This document shows positions 52,517 to 61,614 of a stretch of DNA of 64,000 nucleotides, in pieces. The first letter of the stretch is position 1. The number at the start of each line of letters is the position of its first letter. The DNA lies in the NCBI GenBank assembly GCA_029260795.1, contig JAJDCO010000087.1, forward strand, positions 62,001-126,000, written 5' to 3'. The position numbers and the translations under genes are program-made. This DNA is from Planctomycetota bacterium (lineage in GTDB: Bacteria > Planctomycetota > OFTM77). The notes below the pieces were generated by a model. That model did not search any database. It worked only from the letters and a program-made list of their open reading frames with translations, and had not been told where the DNA came from.

Positions 52517-52947
52517 ACGAGGCCCCTCGGCGAGGGGCGAGTCCCGGAGGACTTGGAGGCCAGCCCGAGTCGCTCGAGCGTGCGGAAGAGGTCGACCGGA
52601 CTGATCGGCTTCGTCAGGAAGGCATTTGCGCCCGCCTGCTCGGCCGTCTCGGCCGTCGCTTCTCCCTCGTCGTCGAAGGAGTGCGAGGTCATCACGATGA
52701 TCGTCATGTCATCGAAGTCGGCGAGCTGGCGAACTTGCCGGCAGAGCTCGAGCCCCGACTGACCGGCGCAGAGGACCACGTCGGTGATCATCGCTCGAGG
52801 CCGGAACTCCGGGAGGAGCTCGAGAGCTTGTTGGCTGGACTCAACGATCCGCAGCTCGAAGCCCGCCTTGGTGAGGTAGTGCTCGAGGAAGCGAGCGACC
52901 ACCAGCGAGTCTTCGACGATGAGGATGCGACGGGGTGACGTGTCCAT
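52513..52947 (-). CDS. Response regulator receiver domain protein
   Basis: A 144-residue stand-alone CheY-like receiver. The acidic pocket is Glu-12/Asp-13, the phospho-acceptor is Asp-56 (MITDVVL), with Thr-87 (VMTSHS) and Lys-113 (FLTKPIS) completing the site. There is no output domain apart from a short tail. It is the first gene of the partner-switching operon and overlaps the next gene by four bases. No histidine kinase is nearby. GGAGG lies about 5 bases before the ATG at 52947. It may control the phosphatase/kinase by binding, which is inferred from operon order. Confidence 0.9.
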   Translation of the reverse strand: MDTSPRRILIVEDSLVVARFLEHYLTKAGFELRIVESSQQALELLPEFRPRAMITDVVLCAGQSGLELCRQVRQLADFDDMTIIVMTSHSFDDEGEATAETAEQAGANAFLTKPISPVDLFRTLERLGLASKSSGTRPSPRGLV

Positions 52948-53036
52948 CAGGACCTCCGGATTCGGAGCCAAGTACCTGGTTTCCGTATCGGCCGGTCGGC
53001 TCTGAAACCTGAACCGTCGCCTCCACCTTCCCCGAC

Positions 53037-53074
53037 GGGCTCTCGGGCTCGCCCGATCGCCGGGGCAAGAGCCC
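53037..53074 (-). terminator. Hairpin after the ABC/lipoprotein operon
   Basis: GGGCTCT and AGAGCCC form a 7-bp stem with an internal CGGGCTCGCCCG hairpin, just past the minus-strand stop at 53080. Confidence 0.4.
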
Positions 53075-53079
53075 GCAGC

Positions 53080-54549
53080 TCACTCGACCGTGACGTTCTC
53101 GAACGTAACGGAGGAGGTACCTGTCCGATCCGAGGCCTGGCGGGACTCGAAGTAGAGTCCCCAGCGGCCGGGGTCGACGGCACTCCCGGGGGCCGACCAC
53201 ACGGTCTCGCCGTCGATGGACCAGCTCATCTCACCGGTCGCGGGCGATCGCTCGAGGCGCCACACGCCCGTGGGGTCGAGGTGATCCGGAAGCTGCCAAA
53301 GAGCCGGCGTGTCCCAGCTTCCCTCGCGATAGTCGACTCGAATGAGCTCCCGGCCTCGGCGTCGGGCGCCCAGCACCGTGAAATGACGCGGTGACCGATA
53401 GCTCGTCAGGAAGGCGACGGTGGAGGCCGTGGGAAGCTGGGCGAGCGAGAACTCGACCCGGGACGGCGGCTGGAGGTCGCCTTGCCAGATCAAGGCCGTC
53501 GAGCCGCGTGCGGGCCGACGAGCACTCAGGTGCGAGCCGTGTTGAATCCAGCGGCGTCCGAATCCGACTCGCCAAGGCAGGTCATTCCAGCGATCGAGAT
53601 GATCCCGCCAGCGGCGCTCGACGAGGCCAACCGGGTACGTGCGCTGAAAGGCGAACCAGGGTGAGCGGTCAGCGCCAAGGCGCTGAATCAGTGCCGGAAA
53701 GCGGCCCGCCACGCTCGGATGACCGTCGCTGAGGAGAAAGTGACAGAGGCTGGTTGCGAGTGAGAAGTTCAGATCGTCGCTGCGATCGTCTCGGAACTGC
53801 CAGTAGTCGAGACCAAAGAGCCAGGCGAGGCGAAACGCGCGTCGGTCGCGACGGGTCGCTGATCGACAAGTGTTCACGACGTTGAGGTCGAGTGGGAGAT
53901 CGTCCGACGGCATCTCCGCGTTGGAGTAGAGCACCCAGGCGGTGACGATCTCGGCCAGCCCTTCATTGAGGACGTCCGGCACGAACGACGTCCAGCGCGC
54001 CAGCGCCGCGTGACTCGTCTCATGAGCGATGTTCCAGGGCACGTCGACGCCGGGTTGGTCGAGGAGCGCGATCACACCGAGCTGCTGGTAGTAGCCACCG
54101 CGCGGCTCGAAGGTGCGATCCGGAGTGCTCGCCGAGTCGGCGTGGCCGTAGACGCTTTTGAAGTCGTGGTGTCGCTCGATCGCGAGGAGCGTCTCGATAT
54201 CTCGGCAGAGGTAGACGAAGGAGGCGGGCAGGTCCGTCTCGGGCGATCGTCCCGTCGCCCAGTTCGACAAGCGCTCGTCGACGCGATCGATCGTCGTGGC
54301 GAGGTCGCCGAGAGCGCGCAACGTATCGCTGCCGTAGTAGACGCTGCCACGCTGCGTGCGATAGGGAAGCGCGTAGGCGCGCGGCGTGTTCGAAGCCGGC
54401 GGCGTGATGACGGTGCGCTTACTCGTGACCGATCGGTGCGCGGTCAGGGGCGGCAGCTCGTCTCGGTGAGCATCGTCACAGGCGGCGAAGAGGAGCAGCG
54501 CTCCCGCGAGGAGACCTCCCACTCGCCCTCTGCGCCGATCTGCCATCAT
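53080..54549 (-). CDS. Lipoprotein gluzincin-type metallopeptidase
   Basis: A 489-residue predicted lipoprotein. A short charged N-terminus and hydrophobic core lead to the lipobox LFAAC with Cys-24. The peptidase signature is H176-E-T-S-H180, followed at a suitable distance by NEGLAE (195-200) giving a third zinc ligand, as in peptidase MA-like proteins. Residues about 380-489 look like a concanavalin/LamG-like beta-sandwich (PTGVWRLERSPATGEMSWSI, RWGLYFESR). It would act in the periplasm or at the outer membrane. Its ATG overlaps the stop of the sugar permease by four bases, so it is the last gene of the ABC operon, an unexpected partner. Confidence 0.78.
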   Translation of the reverse strand: MMADRRRGRVGGLLAGALLLFAACDDAHRDELPPLTAHRSVTSKRTVITPPASNTPRAYALPYRTQRGSVYYGSDTLRALGDLATTIDRVDERLSNWATGRSPETDLPASFVYLCRDIETLLAIERHHDFKSVYGHADSASTPDRTFEPRGGYYQQLGVIALLDQPGVDVPWNIAHETSHAALARWTSFVPDVLNEGLAEIVTAWVLYSNAEMPSDDLPLDLNVVNTCRSATRRDRRAFRLAWLFGLDYWQFRDDRSDDLNFSLATSLCHFLLSDGHPSVAGRFPALIQRLGADRSPWFAFQRTYPVGLVERRWRDHLDRWNDLPWRVGFGRRWIQHGSHLSARRPARGSTALIWQGDLQPPSRVEFSLAQLPTASTVAFLTSYRSPRHFTVLGARRRGRELIRVDYREGSWDTPALWQLPDHLDPTGVWRLERSPATGEMSWSIDGETVWSAPGSAVDPGRWGLYFESRQASDRTGTSSVTFENVTVE

Positions 54550-55793
54550 CCACTCGCTCTCCGCCTCTTCGCGACGATTCGCCGAATCACTTCATCGGCC
54601 AATACACCGAGCAAGATGACCGTGCCCATCACGGCGTACTCGACCGAGTAAGGGATTCCGAGGAGGTTGAAGGCATTATAGAGAAGACGGAGGACGGCAG
54701 TCCCGATCACGATTCCGAGGATCGAGCCCTCACCGCCGCGCAGGCTGCAGCCTCCGAGGACGGCCGCCGCGATCGCATACAGCTCGTAGAACTGACCGAG
54801 CTGCGAAGGCTGGACACCGTTCGCATCCAGCGTGAAGAGCACACCGCCGAGGCCCGCCAGCACCGCACACAGGACGTAGGCGACCGTGATGATCAGGCCC
54901 GTTCGGACGCCACTGAACCGCGCCGCTTGCTCGTTGCGTCCGGTGGCGAGTAGGTGCCGCCCGAACACCGTCTCGTTCAAGAGCAGTCCGCTGACCAGCG
55001 CCAGCGCGACCAGGACCCAGAACGGCATCGGCACCGGAACCTCGGCCAGCAGCGTGCGACCGGTCAGCCAAGTCACACCGCCGACGACCAGCACGAGCGT
55101 GCTCGACACGAGCCCGACCAGCAGCGCCCGGCTTTGGAGCCAGGCGGGGCAGCGCTTCAGCCCGGCGACGAATCCGGCGCGGGATCGGAGCCCGCGCAAC
55201 GTCGCGATCCACGACCTCGAGACTGCCCGGAGGCCTCCTGCCATGAAGGGTCCCGTCCGCGTCCGCAGCCAACGCGCCAGCAGCCACATCGTCAGCACGG
55301 CTCCCACCACGGTGAGGAGCGAGGACATCGAGCCCATCGGCCCGGTCGTCAGCTCTCGGAGCTCGGTGTGCCCGGTCCCAAAGCCTTGGTTGAGGTCGTC
55401 GGTCAAGTAGCGCGCCGCGCCGCGGTAGATCAGCAGGCCACACAGGGTGACCAAGAACGGCTGGAGCTTCAACCGCGTGACGAGCAGCCCGTGCAGGAGC
55501 CCGATGCACACCGAGACGAGCGCGATCAAACCGAGGACGCTGGTCAGCGACCAGCCCTTCTTGACGAGCAGCCACGGCAGCATCGTCCCGGTCAAGCCGA
55601 CGATGGATCCGACCGACAGGTCGATGCCACCCGTGATGATCACGAACGCGACACCGATCCCCAAGATCCCGTAAAGCCCGGTCCGGCTCGCGAGGTTGGA
55701 GATGTTGCCCGGCTTCATGAACGAGTCGCTGTTGAGCGCGGTCACGAAGCAGATCACCAGCAACAGACCGAGAATACCCAGGATCTTCTTCAT
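54546..55793 (-). CDS. Sugar ABC transporter permease, RbsC type
   Basis: A 415-residue inner-membrane permease of the ribose/galactose/xylose class (carbohydrate uptake transporter-2). The typical N-terminal piece FVIITGGIDLSVGSIVGL and the C-terminal AIAAAVLGGCSLRGGEGSILG, which carries the coupling-helix region, are present. About ten hydrophobic segments are visible. There is an insertion rich in Arg in the middle (RAVSRSWIATLRGLRSR), giving a longer protein than the usual 320 or so residues and resembling XylH-like permeases. ATG 55793 overlaps the ATPase stop (ATGA). The frame extends upstream, but that part overlaps the ATPase gene and is not family-like. Confidence 0.88.
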   Translation of the reverse strand: MKKILGILGLLLVICFVTALNSDSFMKPGNISNLASRTGLYGILGIGVAFVIITGGIDLSVGSIVGLTGTMLPWLLVKKGWSLTSVLGLIALVSVCIGLLHGLLVTRLKLQPFLVTLCGLLIYRGAARYLTDDLNQGFGTGHTELRELTTGPMGSMSSLLTVVGAVLTMWLLARWLRTRTGPFMAGGLRAVSRSWIATLRGLRSRAGFVAGLKRCPAWLQSRALLVGLVSSTLVLVVGGVTWLTGRTLLAEVPVPMPFWVLVALALVSGLLLNETVFGRHLLATGRNEQAARFSGVRTGLIITVAYVLCAVLAGLGGVLFTLDANGVQPSQLGQFYELYAIAAAVLGGCSLRGGEGSILGIVIGTAVLRLLYNAFNLLGIPYSVEYAVMGTVILLGVLADEVIRRIVAKRRRASG

Positions 55794-57295
55794 CGCGTGG
55801 CGGCCTCCTGTCCGCCGGTTGCGAGCTGGAGAACGGCGCTTTCGGCGAGCTCTTCGCGACCGAGCTCGCCGGTGAGTCGGCCTTCGTGCATGACGAGCAC
55901 TCGGTCGGCGAGACCGAGGATCTCCTCCATCTCGGAAGAGACGAAGAGGATCGCGACGCCGTTCTCGGCCAGGCGAGAGATCATCTCGTAGATCTCGTGC
56001 TTGGCGCCGACGTCGACGCCTCGCGTCGGCTCGTCGAGCAGCAGCACGCGCGGCTCGAGGGCGAGCCATTTGGCGACGACGACCTTCTGCTGGTTGCCGC
56101 CCGAGAGGTTCCCCGCCAGCTGATCCGGTCCGGGCGCCTTGATGCGAAGGGAAGTCTGCTGACGGCGAGCCAAGGCATCCTCGAGCGGGCGACGCACGAA
56201 ACCGAGTCGGCTGCGGCGAGCGAGAGAGGCGAGTCCGATATTGTCGCGCAGGTTCGCAGTGAGGATCAGACCTTGCCCCTGGCGATCCTCGGGCACGAGG
56301 GCCAGACCGGCCGCGATCGCGTTCCGGGGCTTGCCGAGCGAGAGCTCACGACCCGTCACGCGGACGCTTCCGCTTCGGGGCGCATCGATGCCGAACAGCG
56401 CACGGAGCACCTCCGACCGACCTGCGCCTACCAGGCCGGCCAGCCCGACTCGCTCCCCGGCGCGCACGGTGAAGCTGACCGCATGTTGCGGATGAGCTTC
56501 GGTGCGGAGCTCCTCGACCTCGAGTGCGACCTGGCCGAGTGCGTGTGGGCGCGAGGCATAGAAGCTGTCGAGCTCCCTTCCGACCATGCAATGGATCATG
56601 CGACCGCGCTCGATCTCGTCTCCGACGAGCTCCGCGACCCGCTCGCCGTCACGCAGCACCGTGACCCGATCGGCCAGATCGATGACCTCACCGAGGCGAT
56701 GCGAGATGTAGACGATGCTCACGCCTCGGTTGCTCAGCTCACGAATGACCTCGAACAGTCGCTCGCTCTCGTTGGTGGAGAGGCTCGAGGTCGGCTCGTC
56801 CATGATCAGCACTTGGGCGTCGGCCGCCAAGGCGCGCGCGATCTCGACCAGCTGGCGTTGGCCGACCGAGAGCTCCGTGATCGGAGTGCCCGGACCGAAT
56901 GGCACACCGATGCGCGTGAGGACCCGACGGGCATCGGCCTCGAGGCGTTGACGATCGAGCAGGCCGAAGCGTCGGGGCTCGCGTCCGAGGTAGAGGTTGC
57001 CGGCCACGTCGAGGTTGTCGGCGAGGTTGAGCTCTTGGTGAATGAGGGCGATGCCGAGCGAGCTCGCGGCCCGGGGTGATTCGATGGGGGTCGACTCGCC
57101 GCGCCAGCGCAGCTCACCCTCGTCTGGCCGCTCGATGCCGGCGAGGATCTTCATGAGCGTGCTCTTCCCAGCGCCGTTCTCTCCGACCAGGCCGAGCACC
57201 TCGCCGGGAGCCACGTGCAGGTCGACGCGGTGGAGTGCCCGCACGCCGGGAAACCGCTTGCCGATGCCGTGTGCCTCGAGCAGCGGCTCGGTCAT
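55790..57295 (-). CDS. Sugar ABC transporter ATPase with two nucleotide-binding domains, RbsA/MglA type
   Basis: A 501-residue double ATPase. Domain 1 (about 1-240) has Walker A GENGAGKST, signature LSVGQRQ and Walker B LIMDEPTSSL. Domain 2 (about 255-495) has a degenerate Walker A (GLVGAGRSE), signature LSGGNQQK and Walker B LLLDEPTRGVD, exactly the asymmetry of RbsA/MglA/XylG. It powers import of a monosaccharide with the permease and binding protein. It starts 16 bases after the binding-protein stop and overlaps the permease by four bases. Confidence 0.93.
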   Translation of the reverse strand: MTEPLLEAHGIGKRFPGVRALHRVDLHVAPGEVLGLVGENGAGKSTLMKILAGIERPDEGELRWRGESTPIESPRAASSLGIALIHQELNLADNLDVAGNLYLGREPRRFGLLDRQRLEADARRVLTRIGVPFGPGTPITELSVGQRQLVEIARALAADAQVLIMDEPTSSLSTNESERLFEVIRELSNRGVSIVYISHRLGEVIDLADRVTVLRDGERVAELVGDEIERGRMIHCMVGRELDSFYASRPHALGQVALEVEELRTEAHPQHAVSFTVRAGERVGLAGLVGAGRSEVLRALFGIDAPRSGSVRVTGRELSLGKPRNAIAAGLALVPEDRQGQGLILTANLRDNIGLASLARRSRLGFVRRPLEDALARRQQTSLRIKAPGPDQLAGNLSGGNQQKVVVAKWLALEPRVLLLDEPTRGVDVGAKHEIYEMISRLAENGVAILFVSSEMEEILGLADRVLVMHEGRLTGELGREELAESAVLQLATGGQEAATR

Positions 57296-57311
57296 GGTCG
57301 GACCGAGGAGC

Positions 57312-58316
<1,005 letters not shown>

Positions 58317-58568
58317 GGTCGGAGCTCCTTCGCAAGCTGGGTCGAAGCCGCCGGGCCAGGGCGACGAGAGTGAACGGATAAGCGATACCGGATTCAGGAT
58401 CGGGCCGCAAGCCGCGTCGGTCGGAAGCGCCGGATGGTTTGCGCTCTTCTGCACCAGCGCGTGCGACGATCGCTCCGCCCATGCTTTGCGCCAGCAGAGG
58501 CTGCCGCTAGAATCCGACGCGAGCACTTGGAACCGAACAACGTCGCCGGATGGCCCGGGAGATCACCT

Positions 58569-59093
58569 TTGAGCGCAGCCGCGCTTTGGAATCGCAAGCT
58601 GCATCGATGGGGAGCCATCCTCACCGCTCTTCCCGTCATGATCGTGATCGGGTCGGGCCTCTTTCTGCTCCTGAAGAAGGACGTCGATTGGATCCAGCCA
58701 TCGACTCTGCAAGGCAGTGGCGATGCGCCATCGTTGCCCTTCGAGCGGATCCTCAATGCCGCTCGCGGTGAGCCCCAGGCTGGCATCCAGACCTGGGAGG
58801 ACATCGACCGGCTGGACATCCGACCCGGTAAGGGTGTCATCAAGGTACGCGGCAAGAATCGTTGGGAGGTACAGCTCGACGCCCAAACCGGAGCCGTGCT
58901 GAATGTCGCGTTTCGACGCTCGGATCTCATCGAGAGCATCCACGACGGTACGTTCTTCCACGATCGTGTGAAGCTGTGGGTGTTTCTTCCGGCGGCCCTC
59001 ATCCTGCTCGGGCTGTGGGGAACCGGTCTGTACCTGTGGCTGCTGCCCTACCTGGTGCGCGCTCGGCGGCGCAAGAAGGCGGCGAAGAGCTGA
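58569..59093 (+). CDS. PepSY-associated TM-helix protein
   Basis: A 174-residue membrane protein. LWNRKLHRWGAILTALPVMI begins a first TM helix (about residues 14-34) and matches the N-terminal helix of PepSY-associated membrane proteins. A periplasmic domain of about 100 residues has PepSY-like strands (VIKVRGKNRWEVQLDAQTG). A second TM helix (VFLPAALILLGLWGTGLYLW) is followed by a basic tail. Such proteins are often linked to iron or siderophore uptake, but no such genes are nearby. The start is a TTG at 58569 with GGGAG upstream. It is divergent from the binding-protein gene. Confidence 0.72.
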   Translation: MSAAALWNRKLHRWGAILTALPVMIVIGSGLFLLLKKDVDWIQPSTLQGSGDAPSLPFERILNAARGEPQAGIQTWEDIDRLDIRPGKGVIKVRGKNRWEVQLDAQTGAVLNVAFRRSDLIESIHDGTFFHDRVKLWVFLPAALILLGLWGTGLYLWLLPYLVRARRRKKAAKS

Positions 59094-59358
59094 GGCTCGC
59101 GGCTCGGGATACGCATGGGCGTTCGTGAGACGTCGTTGCCGACGCGATTGCCGACGCGATTGCCAGCCCCAGGCCAAGGCCTCGCTGCGCTCCGCCTTGA
59201 GCTCGGGCTGGATGATTGCCGGCCCTTCAGGCCTCGCAACGGTCAGCTCCTGCGTCGACGAGCTCGCCGTGGGTCTGTGTCGAAGGCTACGCGGACATCC
59301 GGCCGCGCTTTGATCGCCCCCCTGGGACCGCGGGCGGCCCGCCCGCTTCCCTCTCGGA
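59094..59358. repeat. Spacer with dispersed repeats
   Basis: Convergent spacer of 265 bases. It has GCCGACGCGATT in tandem (59140-59162), a block GGCTGGATGATTGCCGGCCC related to the units at 38284, and TGGGACCGCGGGCGGCCCGC at about 59321, the dispersed palindrome. No gene seen. Confidence 0.55.
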
Positions 59359-60837
59359 TCACTTGCCCTTGAGGTAGCCCAAGCGCTCGAGGTGGCGGCG
59401 TTGCTCGGGTGTCAGGTCGGCGGGGTTCGTCGGATCGAAGCCGAGCTCGCGGCGAATGGTCGTGCGTTGCCGCCACTGCTTCGCGAAGGTCTTGAGCTTC
59501 TCAACCCGGATCTCTTGCTCGCCACTCAGATCTCGGCGCTCGAGCGGATCGGCTGTGAGGTCATACAGCTCGAAGGTGTCGATGTCGACGTTCCAGATGG
59601 CCTTGTAGCCGCCCTGTCGCAAGACGATGTTCTCATCTCCGCGCAGCGCCTTGAAGGGTGCGAAGAACTTCTTGCGGTTCAGTCGCATGGCGGTCACGCG
59701 CACGTCGTTGCTGGGCTCCTCCGCGTCCCGAAGCCACGGGAGCAGAGTCCGTCCACTCACCGACTCCGTGTGGGGCAACCCGGTTGCATCGAGGATCGTC
59801 GGCATGACGTCGATCAAGCTCACCGGCGCTTCGATACGCCGACCCGCGCTCGTTCCGCCCGGCAGCTTGACCATCAAGGGCACGCGCACCAGCTCTTCGT
59901 AGACCGATTGATCGTGCTGCCAGCCCGCGTGCTCGCCGAGCTCTTCGCCATGATCGGACAGCACGATGAAGAGGGTCTCGTCCCAGATGCCTTCCTTCTT
60001 CAAGCTCTCGATCACGCTACCGATCAACGCGTCCGTCCAGCGCAGCTCGCCATCGTAGAGAGTGCTGATCACGGGCTGGAGCTCGTCGAGCTCGCGCATG
60101 AGCTCGGCTTGGCGGGCCGAGTTGTCCGCGATCTCGGGCGACAGAAGCGCTCCGATGTTCTCGCGTGTGAGGTTGCGATACTCATGGCACAGCTCGGTGA
60201 TCCGATCGATCGTCACGCGATCGACTTCACCGAATGGCGCCAGATGCTTGGCGGGCGGATCGTAAGGATCGTGCGCGCCCGTGTTGTGGAGGTAGAGAAA
60301 GAACGGGCGATCGCTTTCGGCTGCATGCAGCCAGCGCGAGACCTGCTCGCCGTCGACCTCCTCGTCGACCAGCGATGCCGTCTCGAAGCCCACGTCGAGG
60401 CCGGACAGCTCGCCGGCGTACGGGTTGCGATGGAAGCTGCCGGTGCGGTAGCCGGCCTCGGCCAAGCGGACGGCGAGCGGCCGGGCGTCCGGGGCGATCC
60501 GATGCCCGTCGCGGATCACCCCGTGCTCGCCGACGAACGACGAGAGCATCAGCGAGACCACGGAGGGGAGTGTCCAAGGGGCGGCCGAATGTGCCGCCTC
60601 GAACACCACGGCCTCCTCCGCCAGCGCGTCGAGGTGCGGCGTCGTCGGCTTCGAGTAGCCGTAGACCGAGAGGCGATCCGCGCGCACGGTGTCGACCAGC
60701 ATCACGACGACGTGCGGTGGGCGCGAAGCCTCCGCGCTCGGGGATTCGTCGTCTTCCTGAAGGGCATCCTCGCACGAGGGGAGCGCAGCTCCGATCAGCA
60801 GGAGGCCGGCGAGGATTCTCGAAGACGGCAGGTGCAT
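59359..60837 (-). CDS. Lipoprotein sulfatase-fold (alkaline phosphatase superfamily) protein with Thr nucleophile
   Basis: A 492-residue protein. The signal peptide ends ALPSC, lipobox Cys-22. The sulfatase fold begins at HVVVMLVDTVRADRLSVYGY with metal ligand Asp-49. The nucleophile motif reads T89-L-P-S rather than C/S-x-P-x-R, so this is not a formylglycine enzyme. LSDHGEELGEHAG and the YELYDLTADPLERRDL-type C-terminus fit the superfamily. It may be a phosphoesterase or phosphotransferase acting in the periplasm. ATG 60837 is chosen because the frame upstream encodes 185 residues without similarity. Together with the 8840 protein it forms a pair of Thr-type enzymes. Confidence 0.83.
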   Translation of the reverse strand: MHLPSSRILAGLLLIGAALPSCEDALQEDDESPSAEASRPPHVVVMLVDTVRADRLSVYGYSKPTTPHLDALAEEAVVFEAAHSAAPWTLPSVVSLMLSSFVGEHGVIRDGHRIAPDARPLAVRLAEAGYRTGSFHRNPYAGELSGLDVGFETASLVDEEVDGEQVSRWLHAAESDRPFFLYLHNTGAHDPYDPPAKHLAPFGEVDRVTIDRITELCHEYRNLTRENIGALLSPEIADNSARQAELMRELDELQPVISTLYDGELRWTDALIGSVIESLKKEGIWDETLFIVLSDHGEELGEHAGWQHDQSVYEELVRVPLMVKLPGGTSAGRRIEAPVSLIDVMPTILDATGLPHTESVSGRTLLPWLRDAEEPSNDVRVTAMRLNRKKFFAPFKALRGDENIVLRQGGYKAIWNVDIDTFELYDLTADPLERRDLSGEQEIRVEKLKTFAKQWRQRTTIRRELGFDPTNPADLTPEQRRHLERLGYLKGK

Positions 60838-61143
60838 GGCGAGAGGGTTCAATGAGAGCGCGAGGAGGTGTGGGAGCGCGGCTGAGCGCGGGCGGGACCG
60901 AGGCCCGGGCTGAGGCTTCATCCTGCCGCATGCCGAGGGCAGGGTAAAGCAGCCCAAGAGAGTGGGCCGTCGAGGCGCTCTCGTTGAGACGGACCCGAAC
61001 GGTCGGCGGGTTCCCTCCGAATTCGGGAGCCGGGTCGAGAGGTCGGGCGGAGACCTTCGCTTCAGGAGCGCCGTTGCGGGTCGAGCTCGTCGTCTGTAAA
61101 GTCCCATTGGGGAACGAATACGGGTCAGCCATGGAGAGCGAGC
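60838..61143. other. Divergent intergenic region
   Basis: 306 bases between divergent genes. It must hold both promoters. I saw no gene, clear repeat or terminator. Confidence 0.45.
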
Positions 61144-61584
61144 ATGAGTGAGAATGAAGGCGCATCTCCGCGTGAGGTGCCGACGCCGACCGCTACCGAG
61201 ACCAAGAAGCGGAGCCGCCTCTGGACCGTGATCGGGTTCGTCGTGGTGGCGGGTGGCCTGATTGGAATGAAGTACTGCGACCAGGGCGAGGCCGACGCCG
61301 ACGTCAAGGGTCAGGCTGCCGAGGTCGTTTCGCAGCTTCCCGACTACGCCGGCAACGAGGAGTACTACGCCTCGCTGATCGAGACGGCGCACCCGACGGC
61401 CTTCGACGACTCCTACCGGATGGGAGGACGTCGCACGTCGAGCAAGTTCGACGACGAGCGCTACCTGCAGCTACTCTTCCAAGGTATGGCCGACCAGGCT
61501 CAGGCCGATGGGCGCACCGAGATCGTTGGCACGCTTCGGTTGGCACTGCTCTCTCTGCGCAGCGGTCCCGGCGAGTCGCGCTGA
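61144..61584 (+). CDS. Small single-pass membrane protein of unknown function
   Basis: A 146-residue protein not recognised as a known family. Residues 1-25 are polar and end in a basic patch (KKRSR); one TM helix (WTVIGFVVVAGGLIGMKYC) spans about 27-45; the remainder is soluble, helical and acidic (DYAGNEEYYASLIETAHPTA, ERYLQLLFQGMADQAQADGR). The positive patch before the helix predicts a periplasmic C-terminus. GGAGAGCGAGC precedes the ATG. It converges on the ABC permease with a 30-base gap. Codon usage looks like that of its neighbours. Confidence 0.65.
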   Translation: MSENEGASPREVPTPTATETKKRSRLWTVIGFVVVAGGLIGMKYCDQGEADADVKGQAAEVVSQLPDYAGNEEYYASLIETAHPTAFDDSYRMGGRRTSSKFDDERYLQLLFQGMADQAQADGRTEIVGTLRLALLSLRSGPGESR

Positions 61585-61614
61585 GGCGAGCTCGCCGAGC
61601 GGCTCAGCCGGTCC

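Noticed and set aside
59359..60837. Calling the 59359 and 8840 proteins sulfatases
   Set aside because: Both have Thr at the nucleophile position, so they are annotated as sulfatase-fold proteins of uncertain substrate.
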